In this document: positions 1 through 11,541 of the stretch, in pieces
Position numbering within the stretch: the first letter of the stretch is position 1
Layout: each line of letters starts with the position of its first letter
DNA from: Elephas maximus indicus
Taxonomy: Eukaryota; Chordata; Mammalia; Proboscidea; Elephantidae
Assembly: GCF_024166365.1 (NCBI RefSeq)
Contig: NC_064841.1
Span: forward strand, 29,752,001-29,816,000
DNA: 64,000 nucleotides
Reading direction: 5' to 3'
The notes under the pieces: generated by a model
The model's input: the letters and a program-made list of their open reading frames with translations, nothing else
Told to the model about the DNA's origin: nothing
Database searches by the model: none
Position numbers and translations under genes: made by a program

Positions 1-353
1 CCCCCAAACTTCTTTTTCTTCAAGTGTATTTTGGCTATTCTGAAGTGTTTGCGATTCCACATACATTTTAGAATCAGTTTATCAAGCTAGCTGGAAAAAA
101 GAAAGCAAGACAGAAAGTAGGACAGAAAGAGAGAGAGAAAAAACACACACCTGGCAAGATATTGTTTACAATTGCATTGAATCTACTAATCAGTTTTGGG
201 AGAATTAACGTCTTTATGATATTCAGTCCTACAACCTATGAACATTAAACATCCTTCCATTTATTTGGCCTTTATTGTCGTTTGATATATTACAGTTCTG
301 CATGGAAGTCTTCTACATCTTTTGTGAGCTTTTTTCCCCTTAGATGTATTTTT
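1..353. other. intergenic, nothing recognised
   Basis: AT-rich sequence with a purine-rich run around 100-145. I recognise no gene or repeat family before the RTE element begins near 354. Confidence 0.5.
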
Positions 354-1337
354 CTTGTTGTTAGGTGCCATTGAGTCAGTTCTGACTCATAGCGACCCTA
401 TGTACAACAGAACAAAACACGGCCCAGTCCTGCATCATCCTCACAATCAGTGCTATGTTTGAGCCTATCGTTGTAGCCACTGTGTCAATTCATTTCATTG
501 AGGTTCTTCCTCTTTTTCCCTGACCCTCTACTTTACCAAGCATGATGTCCTTCTCCAGGGACTGGTCCCTCCTAATAACATGTCCAAATCACGTGAGTAG
601 TCTGGCCATCCTTGCTTCTAAGGAGCATTCTGGCTGTACTTCTTCCAAGACAGATTTGTTCATTCTTCTGTCAGTCCGTGGTGTATATTCAATACTCTTC
701 ATCAACACCATAATTAAAGGCGTCAATTCTTCTTTGGTCTTCCTTATTCATTGTCCAGCTTTCACATGCATATGAGATGATTAGAAATACCCTGGCTTGG
801 GTCAGGCGCATCTTAGACCTCAAAGTAACATCTTCGCTTTTCAATACTTTAAAGAGGTCTTTTGTAGCAGATTTGCCCAATGCAATATATCATTTGATTT
901 CTTGACTTACTGGTGCAACTATATTTGAATTATCATCAGCAAAACTTTACTCGCATGCCATATTCATGATATTGTTTGATAATTTCTACATTCTGTTGGC
1001 TTAACTTTCTTTGGAATGGGCACAAACGTGGATCTCTTCCAGTTGGTTGGCTAGGTAGCTGTCTTTCAAATTTCTTGGCATAGATGAATGAGGGCTTTCA
1101 ATGTTGCATCCATTTGTTGAAACATCTTAATTGATATTCCATCAATTTCTGGAGCCCTGTTTTTCAGTAACAGCTTCAATGTAGCCTGGACTTCTTCCTT
1201 TGATACCATTGGTTCTTGATCATATGCTACCTCCTGAAATGGCTGAACGTTGACCGATTCTTTTTGGTATAGTGATTCTATGTATTCCTTCCATCTTGTT
1301 TTGATGTTTCCTGCGTCATTCAATATTTTGTCTATGC

Positions 1338-1512
1338 AAAAAAAACAAACAAAAAAAAACCTGTTGCTGTCGAGTTGATTCAGACTCATAGTGACCCTAC
1401 AGGACACAGTAGAACTTCCCCATAGAGTTTCCAAGGGGCACCTGGTGGATTCGAAGAGCCGACCTTTGGGTTAGCAGCTGTAGCTCTTAATCACTACACT
1501 GTCAGGGTTTCC
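1338..1512 (-). mobile_element. AfroSINE-type SINE, short form, inside RTE
   Basis: Antisense copy. The A-rich tail complement starts at 1338 and the tRNA-like head ends with the complement of ggaaaccctg near 1512. Similar sequence flanks it (near 1322-1337 and 1513-1527), consistent with a decayed target-site duplication in the RTE. Confidence 0.85.
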
Positions 1513-1740
1513 ATATTGCCCACAGAATCCTTCAATATTGCAGCTCGAGGTTTGAAGTTTTTTGTCAGTTTTTTTAGCTTGAGAAATGCCAAGTGTGTTC
1601 CTTCCTTTTGGTTTTCTAACTCCAGGTCTTTGCACATATCATTATAATACTTTACTTTGTTTTATTGAGCTGCCCTTTGAAATCTTCTGTTCAACTCTTT
1701 TACTTTATCATTTCTTCCTTTTGCTTTAGCTACTCTATGT

Positions 1741-1917
1741 TTCTGGTGGTGCAGTGGTTAAAGCGATCAGCTGCTAAATGAAAGGTTGGCGGTTTGAAAC
1801 CACCAGCAGCTCCACGGGAGAAAGATGTGGCTGTCTGCTTCCATGAAGATTTTACAGCCTTAGAATCCCTTTGCATAGGATCTGACTTGATGACAATGTG
1901 TTTTTCTTTTTTTTTAA
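1741..1917 (+). mobile_element. AfroSINE-type SINE, long form, with 10-bp target-site duplication
   Basis: Head ggtggtgcagtgg, B-box-like ggtttgaaacc, then the gggagaaagatgtgg block. The tail is diverged. A perfect 10-bp repeat actctatgtt flanks it at 1732-1741 and 1917-1926, so it retroposed into the RTE. Confidence 0.85.
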
Positions 1918-2119
1918 CTCTATGTTCAAGAACAAGTTTCAGAGTGTCTTTTGACATCTACTTTGTCTTTTCTTTTTTAACTACCTTTTTCTTTCTTCAT
2001 GTGTGATGTCCTTGATGTCATCCAACAACTTGTCTGATCTTCGGTCATTAGTGTTCAATGCATCAAATCTATTCTTGAAATGATCTCTAAACTCAGTTGG
2101 GATATATTCAAGTTTGTAC

Positions 2120-5100
2120 TTTTTTTTATATATAATTTTTATTGTGCTTTAAGTGAAAGTTTACAAATCAAGTCAGTCTCTCACACAAAAACCCGTATAA
2201 ACCTTGCTATACACTCCCAATTACTCTCCTAGCGAGACAGCCCACTCTCCCCCTCCACTCTCTCTTTTTGTGTCCATTTCATCAGCTTCTAACCCCCTCC
2301 ACTCTCTCATCTCCTCTCCAGGCAGGAGATGCCAACATAGTCTCAAGTGTCCACCTGATCCAAGAAGCTCTCTCCTTACCAGCATGCCTCTCCAACCCAT
2401 TGTCCAGTCCAATCCATGTCTGAAGAGTTGGCTTCGGGAATGGTTCCTGTCCTGGGCCAGCAGAAAGGCTGGGGGCCATGACCACTGGGGTCCTTCCAGT
2501 CTCAGTCAGACCATTAAGTCTGGTCTTATGAGAATTTGGGGTCTGCATCCCACTGCTCTCCTGCTCCCTCAGGGGTTCTGTGTTGTGTTTCCTGTCAGGG
2601 CAGTCATCGGTTGTAGCAGGGCACCATCTAGTTCTTCTGGCCTCAGGATGGTGTAGTCTCTGGCTCATGTAGCCCTTTCTGTCTCTTGGGCTCATAATCA
2701 CCTTGTATCCTTGGTGTTCTTCATTCTCCTTTGATCCAGGCGGGATGAGACCAATTGATGCAGCTTAGATGGCTGCTTGCTAGCATTTAAGACCCCAGAT
2801 GCCACTCTTCAAAGTTGTATACACAGTGTTTTCTTAATAGATTTTATCATGCCAATTGACTTAGATGTCCCCTGAAACCATGCTCCCCAGACCCCTGCCC
2901 CTGCTACACTGACCTTCAAAGCATTCAGTTTATTCAGGAAACTTCTTTGCTTTTGATTTAGTCCAATTGTGCTTACCTCCCCTGTATTGTGTACTGTCTT
3001 TCCCTTCACCTAAAGTAGTTCTATCTACTATTTAATTAGTGAATAGTAGTTCTATCTACTATTTAATTAGTTCTATTTACTATTTAATTAGTGAATACCC
3101 CTCTCTATGTAGCCACAAAAGAATGTTTTCTTCTCAGTTTAAACTATTTCTCAAGTTCTTATGATAGTGGTCTTATACAATATTTGTCCTTTTGCAACTG
3201 ACTGATTTCACTCAGCATAATGCCTTCCAGGTTCCTCCATGTTATGAAATGTTTCACAGATTCATCACTGTTCTTTATTGATGCGTAGTATTCCATTGTG
3301 TGAATATACCCTAATTTACTTATCCGTTCATCTGTTGTTGGGCACCTTGGTTGTGTCCATCTTTTTGCTATTGTAAACAGTGCTGCAATAAACATGGGTG
3401 TGCATATATCTGTTCGTGTAAAGGGTCTTATTTCTCCAGGATATATTCCAAGGAGTGGGATTGCTGGATCGTATGGTAGTTCTATTTCTAGCTTTTTAAG
3501 GAAGCAGCAAATCGATTTCCAAAGTGGTTGTACCATTTGACATTCCCACCAGCAGTGTATAACTGTTCCAATCTCTCCACATCCTCCCCAACATTTATTA
3601 TTTTGTGTTTTTTGGATTAACGCCAGCCTTGTTGGAGTGAGATGAAATCTCATCATAGTTTTGATCTGCATTTCTCTAATGGCTAATGATTGTGACCATT
3701 TCCTCATATATCTGTTAGCTACCTGAATGTCTTCTTTAGTGAAGTGTCTATTCATATCTTTGCCCCTTTTTTAATTGGGTTATTTGTCTTTTTGTAGTTG
3801 AGTTTTTACAGTATCATGTAGATTTTAGAGATCAGGTGCTTATCGGAAATGTCATAGGTAAAAACTTTTTCTCAGTCTGTAGGTAGTCTTTTGGTGAAGT
3901 CTTTGGACGAGCATAGGGGTTTGATTTTTAGGAGCTCCCAGTTATCTAGTTTTTGTTCTGCATTCTTTATAATGTTTTGTATACTGTTTATGCCATGTAT
4001 TAGGGCTCCTAACATTGTCCCTATTTTTTCTTCCATGATCTTTATAGTTTTAGATTTTATATTTAGGTCTTTGATCCATTTTGAGCTCATTTTTGTGCAT
4101 GGAGTGAGGTCTGGGTCTTGTTTCATTTTTTTGCAGATGGGATATCCAGTTATGCCAGCACCATTTGTTCAAAAGACTGGCTTTTCCCCATTTAACTGTT
4201 TTGGGGACGTTGTCAAATTTCAACTGTTCATATGTGGATGGATTTATGTCTGGATTCTCAGTTCTCTTCCATTAGTCCATGTATCTGTTGTACCAGTCCC
4301 AGGCTGTTTTGACTACTGTGGCGGTATAATAGGTTCTAAAATCAGGTAAAGTAAGGCCGTCTGCTTTGTTCTTCTTTCCCAGTAATGCCTTATTTATCTG
4401 GGACCTCTTTCCCTTCCATATGAAGTTGGTGATTTGTTTCTCCATCTCATTAAAGAATGTCATTGGGATTTGGATCGGAATTGCATTAAATGTATAGATT
4501 ACTTTTGGTGGAATAGACATTTTTATAATGTTAAGTCTTCCTATCCACGAGCAAGGTATGTTTTTCCACTTACGTAAGTCTCTTTTGGTTTCTTGCAGAA
4601 GTGTACTGTAGTTTTCTCTGTATAAGTCTTTTACATCTCTGGTAAGATTTATTCCTAAGTATTTTATCTTCTTGGGGGCTACTGTTAATGCCATTGATTT
4701 GGTGATTTCCTCTTCGATGTTCTTTTTGTTGGTGTAGAGGAATCCACCTGATTTTTGTATGTTTATCTTGGTATCCTGATACTCTGCTGAACTCTTCTAT
4801 TAGTTTCAGTAGTTTTCTGGAGGATTCCTTAGGGTTTTCTGTGTATAAAATCATGTCATCTGCAAATAGAGATACTTTTACTTCTTCCTTGCCAATCTGG
4901 ATGTCCTTTATTATTTTTTTTATCTAGCCTAATTGCTCTGGCTAGGACTTCCAGCACAATGTTGAATAAGAGCGGTGATAAAGGGCATCCTTGTCTGGTT
5001 CCCGATCTCAATGGGAATGCTCTCAGGCTCTCTCCATTTAGGGTAATGTTGCCTGTTGGCTTTGTATAAGTGCCCTTTATTATGTTGAGGAATTTTCCTT

Positions 5101-5520
5101 CTATTCCTATTCTGCTGAGAGCTTTTATCATGAATGGGTGTTGAAGTTTGTCAAATGCCTTTATTGCACCAATTGATAAAATCATGTGATCCTTGTCTTT
5201 TGTTTTATTTATGTGGTGGATTACATTAATTGTTTTTCTAATGTTGAACCATCCCTGCATACCTGGTATGAATCCCACTTGGTCATGGTGAATCATTTTT
5301 TTGATGTGTTGTTGAATTCTATTGGCTAGAATTTTGTTGAGGATTTTTGCATCTACATTCATGAGGGATATAGGTCTATAATTTTCTTTTCTTGTAGTGT
5401 CTTTACCTGGTTTTGGTATCAGGGATATGGTGGCTTCATAGAATGAGTTTGGTAGTATTCCGTCCTTTTCTAAGCTCTGAAATACCTTTAGTAGTAGTGG
5501 TGTTAACTCTTCTCTGAAAT
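2120..5520 (-). mobile_element. L1 LINE, antisense, 5'-truncated within ORF2
   Basis: The 3' tail is at 2120 (T-run on the plus strand), the 3' UTR spans about 2130-3150, and ORF2 remnants run from 3159 to about 5520. Minus-strand frames show the reverse transcriptase palm region (AFDKLQHPF, then [19 protein letters not shown], 4856-5362) and the ORF2 C-terminus ([13 protein letters not shown], 3159-3755). Endonuclease and ORF1 are missing, so truncation is at the RT domain. Flanks caagtttgtac (2109-2119) and caagtttatac (5521-5531) match at 10 of 11 bases: a target-site duplication inside the RTE. Several stops and frameshifts make it non-autonomous. Confidence 0.95.
3013..3098. repeat. local tandem triplication in L1 3' UTR
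   Basis: Three imperfect copies of a unit around tctactatttaattag follow one another near the 3' UTR/ORF2 side of the L1. The other antisense L1 copies in the window do not show it at this point. Confidence 0.8.
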
Positions 5521-6099
5521 CAAGTTTATACGTTGACTTTCATGGTACTTGTTTTAATTTTCTTGTTTCACCTTAAAGTTGCATTATGAGCGATAGTTTG
5601 TTCTGCATTCAGCCCCTCACCTTGCTCTGACTGATGATATTACGCTTCTCCATCATCTTTTTGCAGAGATGTAGTCGATTTAATTCCTGTGTACTCCACC
5701 CAGTTAGGTCCATGTGTTTAGTTACCGTTTATGTTGTAAAAAGGTTTTTGCAATGAAGAAGTCGTTGGTCTTGCAAAATCCTATCATGCAATCTCCACTG
5801 TCATTTCTATCACCAAGGACATATTTTCCAACTATTGATCCTTCTTCTTTGTTTCCAACTTTCAAATTCCAATTACCAGTAATTATCAATTCATTTTGAT
5901 TGTATGTTTGATCAATTTCAGACTGCAAAAGTTGGTAAAAAGCGTCAATTTATCTTTGGCCTTAGTGGTTGGTGCACAAATTTGAATAATAGTCATATTG
6001 ACTGGGTTTCCTTTTCCTCGATATTATCTTATCACAGACAGCATTGTACTTCAGGATAGATCTTGAAATGTTCTTTTTGAAGGTTTGATATATTTTATG

Positions 6100-6514
6100 T
6101 TGCTGAAAATTGTATCTTTTTCAAGTTTCATTTTCTAATTCATTGCTAGTTTACAGATATGCAATTGAGTTTTTTATACGAACTTTGTATTCAGCAATCT
6201 TGATAAATTCACATATTTGGTAATTTACCTGTTAAGTCTTTTAACTTTTCTACATATGCAATTCTATCAACTACAAATAATGTCATTATTGTCCAAGTTG
6301 CTGTGTGACATATTGCTAGATATGGTTTGCTAATAATATGCTTGTGATTAAAGTGTCATGAGTGAGACTGGACCATAATTCCCCTTTTTCATAATGCACT
6401 TGTCAGGGTTTAGTATCAAAGTACCGCTGACCTTATTATAAAAGTTGATGAACATCCCTCATTTTCTATTATCTGAAAGAATATATGTAAAATGGCATCT
6501 TAGCCTATGTTTTT
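6100..6514 (-). mobile_element. old L1 ORF2 remnant, antisense
   Basis: Highly decayed sequence matching the general pattern of antisense L1 ORF2 (weak matches around 6130-6260 and 6410-6500). It probably continues beyond the next element at 7006-7235. Family assignment is by eye. Confidence 0.5.
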
Positions 6515-6965
6515 GTCAGAAAGCACAGCCTGAGGCAGGCGTTTGCAAGCAAATTATTTTGGGAAGTGATTCTAGGTAACAGAATAGGATAACTGGGAAG
6601 AAGCAAAAACAAATGGAAATGTACAACATTGAGTCAGTCATTGTTGGGGACACTGGGACTTCATCGTACTGAGACCTTTGATGTAGTGTTGTAGAATGCA
6701 CTTCTGAACTGTCTATCTAAGAGATAGAAGAGGGAAGCAGCAACCAGTTTTATACAAGTGTAACCTGACAGCATCTCCCCACGTATTTCTCACTATGGCT
6801 TCTCTAACATGAGACCTGGGACACTTGTGGCAATCCTTGCACAAAAGCTCATTCACACATGCACAACCTGAAAGTGGAAGGGAGTTAACATCCCAAGAGG
6901 CAACCATTGACCAATAAGGGATAGGCAACTGTGGACAAATGCTGCCATCTTTTGGATTAAGAGGT
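6515..6965 (-). mobile_element. possible solo LTR, antisense, within old L1
   Basis: The left edge (cacagcctgaggcaggcgtt) looks like the complement of the 3' edge of an old ERVL-type LTR. The sequence differs from the L1 on either side, as expected of an insertion. Subfamily not determined. Confidence 0.35.
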
Positions 6966-7005
6966 AAAATGACTGAATGTGAGTTTTGGCATAAAAGGTA
7001 TTTGT

Positions 7006-7235
7006 TACAACTGGCCTTATTTCTTCCTCAAATATTTGGTAGAATTCACTGGTGAAATCATCTGGGTGTTTTCCTTGTGGAAAGTTTTTATTACAAACTC
7101 AATTTATTTTAAAGATATAGAACTATTTATATTTTATGTTTCTTGCATAATTTTTGATAAGTAGTATATTCTAGGAATTTATTTAATCTAATTTGTCATA
7201 TTTTTTATTTGTCGTATTTTGGCATATAAGAATTT
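7006..7235 (-). mobile_element. old L1 ORF2 remnant, continuation
   Basis: Antisense ORF2-like sequence (around 7040-7075) that appears to continue the L1 interrupted at 6515. Confidence 0.5.
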
Positions 7236-8420
7236 ATACTATCCTTTTATTGTCATTTTTAATTGCAATATAACATGTATATAGAAAAGTGCACAGATCA
7301 TAAATTTATAGCTTGATGAATTTTCACACATTCATGTAAACATTACCACAATCAAGAAATAGGACATTACCAGCACCCTAACTCCACAGATTTAGACGTT
7401 ACTGTTACTGTTTTATACAATTGATGTTTATGTAGATTCACATGCAGTTTAGCCATTTCTCGGCTCACCATTTTTCCTTACATATAGGCCTTAATTTAGG
7501 ATTGTTTTCCTTCCTCCTGAAGCATATCTTTAAGAATTCCTTTACTGCAGGTGTATTGGTAGGAAACTTTTAGTTTTGTTATCTAAAAGTGTCTTAAACT
7601 CATCTTTACTCTTGAAAGATAGTTTTACTGGGTGTATAACTCTACATGGACAATTATTGTCTCTCAGCACTTTGAAAATATTTCTCTGCCTTATAGCTTC
7701 CATTGTTGCTGATGTGAAGTCAGCTGCTAGGATAAGTTCTGTTGTTAGATTTTTTTGCCTATTCTCTGTGGATAATTTTGAGATAATTTGCTTGTGGTTT
7801 TGAAGTTTCATTACTATATATATATAAATTATCCTGCATACATATATATGTGTGTGTACTTATATATATATATATTTTATATATACATATATACACTCCA
7901 TGGCAGTGGGTTATATGTATATATATATGTTATCCTGCTTGGGAGTCACTGGGCTTCCTGAATGTGAGAATTCAGTCATTATTTCTGTGAATGTTGTCTT
8001 TTCCTCATTATCTCTATTATTTCCTTCTGGATCTCCCACTGGAAATAACTGAAAATGTTCTTACTCTGATCTCCTTGTCTCTTAATCTACCTTTTACATT
8101 TCCTATATGTTTGCTTTTCTATGTTGTATGCTGAGTAGTTTCCCATTCACTAATTTTCTCTTCAGCTGTGTCTTCTTGGGTGTTTAACTCATTTGCTGTT
8201 TTTAATTTTTCTATTTCTAATTTCTAGCTGTTCTAATTTATTCTGCTTTAAAATTTTTTTTTTTCTGGCCAGTTTTGGTTTCCTCATCATATTTTAAATA
8301 CTTGTAGCTCTTTAACATATTAAGGATATGTATTTTATATTCCGTATCTTATAATTCCAATATATGTGGTCCCTGTGAGTTAGAATTTATAGGGTCAGAA
8401 TTTATATTTTTTCATTCATG
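7236..8420 (-). mobile_element. ancient L1/HAL1-like sequence, antisense
   Basis: 7250-7440 resembles an old L1 3' region; 7445-7800 and 7935-8400 resemble antisense ORF1/HAL1 sequence. No intact frame remains. A TA-rich microsatellite splits it at 7815-7935. Confidence 0.45.
7815..7935. repeat. TA/TG-rich microsatellite
   Basis: Runs of atatat with tgtgtgtg at about 7849-7857. Confidence 0.8.
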
Positions 8421-8472
8421 GTGGCTTGTTTCCTTGTATATTTAGAGACTTATAAAAAGTTGTCAGCTCACA

Positions 8473-8575
8473 TTTCTGGAATTTTATCTGAAGGAATTAT
8501 TTGTGCCTTTGTGGAATTTTATCTGAAGGAATTATGTGCCTTTCTGGAATTTTATCTGAAGGAATTATTTGTGCG
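8473..8575 (+). repeat. minisatellite-like tandem repeat, 3 copies of 33-35 bp
   Basis: Three consecutive units share ggaattttatctgaaggaat, with lengths 35, 33 and 35 bp. The middle unit lacks two bases and has one substitution near its start. Confidence 0.9.
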
Positions 8576-8818
8576 TATGTTTAAAGTGCATTTTTCCAAA
8601 GAGCATTTGCATTTGCATCTGCCTAGTACCTGCTCTCTGGGTTTGAGTACCTGCTCGCATTACTAATCCAAAGTCACTTTAAACTACATTTTTAGGTTGG
8701 GACTTTTGTCATGCTATTTGGGAAGAGCTAATTTCAGCTCCAAACTTGTATGAGCATTAACTTGTCATTTCTACCTTCAATTTTTTAACTTTTCCTTCAG
8801 CTTAACCATATGTTATAT

Positions 8819-8919
8819 AAAAAACCCAGTGCCGTAGAGTCGATTCCAACTCATAGCGCCCCTATAGGACAGAGTAGAACTGCCTCGTAGATTTCCAAGG
8901 AGCGCCTGGTGGATTCGAT
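8819..8919 (-). mobile_element. AfroSINE-type SINE, short form, partial
   Basis: Antisense tail and body from 8821 to the B-box complement (gattcga) near 8918. The tRNA-like head is missing. Confidence 0.8.
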
Positions 8920-9098
8920 ATTTATAAAACCACATTTTAGCCAGCTTTTTTTTTATGTAGGGAGGGGTTTCCCTGTGAATCTCATCTGCCATATTGCCCT
9001 TCTGTAACCTAACCTGTCTATTCAGGCTCCAGTATCATGTAGATCCAATAACTGAAGTTTCAAAAAATATTATAAATATATCTATCATATGTTATGTT

Positions 9099-9285
9099 GT
9101 TTGCTGTTAAGTTGATTCTGAATCATAACAACCCTATAGAACTGCCCTATAGAGTGTCTTAGGCTATAATCTGTTTGGGAGAAAATTACCAGGTCTTTTC
9201 TCCTTCGGAGCAACTGGCATATTTGAAACCACCAACTTTTCAGTTAGTAGTCATGTGCTTAACCATCCTGCCACTAGGGATCCTT
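9099..9285 (-). mobile_element. AfroSINE-type SINE, diverged
   Basis: Antisense copy with tail complement near 9101-9130 and head complement ending near 9285 (cactagggatcctt). More diverged than most copies here. Confidence 0.7.
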
Positions 9286-9884
9286 AAAGTTATCTGGAAA
9301 GGCACACATCCTCTCACTGTTCTAAATTACCTTGGCTCCTTCAGACACATTATTTCATTTGTTTTAGAATCAGTTGTTAAATTAAAAGAAAACCTGTGGA
9401 GTGTTGATTGGCATTTTGGTAATATATTGAGTTATTTACAACATTTAGCCTTCCCACCTGCACATTTTTTGTTATTATTTTTCTTCAATTAAAATACATT
9501 TTTTATTCATTATAGTTTCTAAGAGTTGTTTTCAGATTACTAGTTATTTTGAAACACATGTTGTTTTTGTATCTCCTTTGTTCAAATGGCTTAATAGTTC
9601 TTAAAAGGTTTATTGTCATGACAAGAAAGGCTGCCAAAGGAAAGGTAAATGAAATAAAATAAAAGTGTCTCAATTAATGACTTATTTTTAAAATATCCAG
9701 TAGCACAGGATCATTTCTGCTCTGGAACCTGTACAGCCCCTTGGGTAGAAAATGCCAATTGCTTTTTTCTTTTCCTTAATGTTTGGGAAAGAAATTAAAT
9801 TATTGTGGTTCTTGAGGCAAGCAACTAAAATCTCTTCAAATAAATTTCTTCTAGGAATTCAGTATCTCTCTATTCAGACTCTGA
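9286..9884. other. intergenic, nothing recognised
   Basis: AT-rich non-repetitive sequence; no exon-like or RNA-gene signal seen. Confidence 0.5.
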
Positions 9885-10096
9885 AGTCCCTGGGTGGCAC
9901 AAACCAATAGTGGGTAAAAGAACTCAGTTGCTAACCAAAAGGTTGGTGGTTGGAGTCCATCAGAGGTGCCTTGGAAGAAAGGCTTGGCGATCTACTTCCA
10001 AAAAATCAGCCATTGAAAACCCTATGGAGTGTAGTTCTACTCTGACACACATAGGCTTGACATGAGTGGGAATCTATTTGACAGCAACTGGTTTTA
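9885..10096 (+). mobile_element. AfroSINE-type SINE, GATCTAC form
   Basis: Starts agtccctgggtggcac, middle ggcgatctacttcc, tail ends gacagcaactggttt. Confidence 0.85.
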
Positions 10097-10144
10097 TTCA
10101 GACCCTACATAATGCATGCTTCATTAAAATATAGTTGCCAGTCT

Positions 10145-10310
10145 AAAACAAGAAAACCAAACCCACTGCCTTTGAGTTGATTCTGACTCATAGCGACATT
10201 ACAGGACAAGTAGAACTGCCCTGCAGAGTTTCCAAGGACCGGCTGGTGGATTAGAACTGCCCACCTTTTTTGGTTAGCAGCCCGAGTTCTTAACCACTGG
10301 GCCACTATAG
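10145..10310 (-). mobile_element. AfroSINE-type SINE, short form
   Basis: Full-length antisense copy. Tail complement aaaaccaaaccc near 10153; head complement ends near 10310. Confidence 0.85.
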
Positions 10311-10539
10311 TCGCTGTCATAAAAGACATACAGAGTTATTTTCTTTGGTCACGCTCCAAATTAGCACCAAAAGTCCCCTCCCCCTCCTCTGCTCCCAGGT
10401 AGGCTCTCCAGAAAAACTTATTACATAATGTTGAGGGGCATGTCACTGATTTACAATCCTTCCAAGGCCAAAAGCTTTTTTCATCACAACTGCCACCACT
10501 CCACCTCAATCCTGAAGTTCCTTGTACCTATTAATAGTT
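10311..10539. other. unique intergenic segment
   Basis: No repeat or coding signal seen between two SINEs. Confidence 0.4.
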
Positions 10540-10707
10540 AAAACCAAAACACCAAACCCATTTCTGCCCAGTCAGTTCCACTCAGAGAGACCCTACACGA
10601 CACAGTAGAACTGCCCCATAGAGTTTCCAAGGAGCACCTGGTGGATTTGAACTGCCCACCTTTTGGTTAGCAGCTGTAGCTCTTAACCACTACACCACCA
10701 GGATTTC
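10540..10707 (-). mobile_element. AfroSINE-type SINE, short form, with target-site duplication
   Basis: Full-length antisense copy. The repeat ttaatagtt occurs immediately on both sides (about 10531-10539 and 10711-10719). Confidence 0.85.
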
Positions 10708-11090
10708 TTATTAATAGTTTTTAATAGTTACCTCTCCACAAATGTCTGTTGAATTTTAACTGGGAGGCACTTTGGAAGAGACCTGGGGTTAACCCTAAAA
10801 CTTATGATAAGACAGAACAAATCAAACCCAAGGTGCGAACAAGAAATAAGTACTACGTGTTTTTCTCTTAGGAAGATTTTTTTTTTTTGAGGACATAGTT
10901 TATTTTGGCTTCCAGAGACACCGATTTCCCTCAACAGTGATTTAGGAAATAAGGCCCACTAACAAAACAGAGATATGGAAACAACTCCGATGTAGGATTA
11001 TAATTGCAATATAAGAGAGGCGATCCCAAAGCAACCTGAGACACTGTCTTGTCCTGACTGGAAAGAAGATTCAGTGATCAGTGAGAGATG
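10708..11090. other. upstream flank of RPL22L1
   Basis: Non-repetitive apart from a T-run near 10870-10880. No coding signal. Confidence 0.4.
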
Positions 11091-11213
11091 AGTCCTGCTT
11101 TCTTCGGGGGTCTATATCCGAGAGTGGCCACCCAATAACTGCAAAAACCTCCGGGATCACCTGGCGTGTGCCGCCAGGAGCCGAAAGTGGCGAATCATTC
11201 CAGCTACCGCTGC

Positions 11214-11331
11214 TAAAAAACAAACAAACAAAAAGCCGACCAGTCGATTCGGACTCATAGCGACCCTGTAGGACAGAACAAGAGCGCCTGGTGAATTCGA
11301 ACTGCCGACCTTTTGGGCGGGCCACCAGGTA
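11214..11331 (-). mobile_element. AfroSINE-type SINE, short, partial, inside the CpG island
   Basis: Antisense copy with tail complement near 11216-11240. The middle is shortened and the head degenerate after 11320. It ends about 170 bases upstream of the candidate transcription start. Confidence 0.75.
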
Positions 11332-11500
11332 GGAAACCTGACGGCCACCAGAGCCCACCCTTCCCTGGCCACGTCCCCGGTTTCCTGGGTTACGCGCTTA
11401 CGCGCACGTCCCCACGTTCTCTTCCGGGAAGCGGTGTTCTTACGTTCACGCCGCGTGGCGCAGCACGCTTCGGTATAAGTACGTGCCGGGCGGTGCGCCG

Positions 11501-11532
11501 CTTCCTCTCTGGTCACATCGCCGGGTTCCAAA
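11501..11532 (+). promoter_or_regulatory. RPL22L1: candidate 5'TOP start and 5' UTR of RPL22L1
   Basis: cttcctctct at 11501-11510 is a C-initiated pyrimidine tract, as in TOP mRNAs whose translation is controlled through mTOR and LARP1. The 5' UTR would be about 32 nt. The exact start is inferred, not mapped. Confidence 0.65.
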
Positions 11533-11541
11533 ATGGCGCGT
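11533..11541 (+). CDS. RPL22L1: RPL22L1 exon 1, coding part
   Basis: Encodes only M-A-R. The donor is gtgagt at 11542. Intron 1 is about 2.15 kb. Confidence 0.9.

Larger units (their letters stand above)
354..6090 (-). mobile_element. RTE/BovB-type LINE, antisense, split by three later insertions
   Basis: The 3' end lies at 354, where the plus strand carries the complement of the family's terminal gtcgctatgagtcag block. Pieces read 354-1337, 1513-1740, 1927-2119 and 5521-about 6090. The last piece includes a minus-strand frame (5722-5928) resembling the APE-type endonuclease of RTE elements (ITGNWNLKVGN, then GKYVLGDRN). Frames are broken by stops, so the copy is dead. The pieces run in order and resume across each insertion, so the RTE is older than the two SINEs and the L1 inside it. 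The high-coordinate boundary is approximate. Confidence 0.85.

Noticed and set aside
2204..2656. 150-codon plus-strand frame
   Set aside because: It lies antisense to the L1 3' UTR; similar frames recur in the other L1 copies.
3159..3755. 198-codon minus-strand frame as a gene
   Set aside because: It is the L1 ORF2 C-terminus, as are 4856-5362, 4272-4694 and 32691-32990.
8473..8575. CRISPR-like array
   Set aside because: Direct tandem units without spacers in vertebrate DNA; a minisatellite.
1..11500. EIF5A2, the neighbour expected upstream of RPL22L1 from human gene order
   Set aside because: No EIF5A2 exon was recognised. The distance in human, as I recall, exceeds the 11.5 kb available here.
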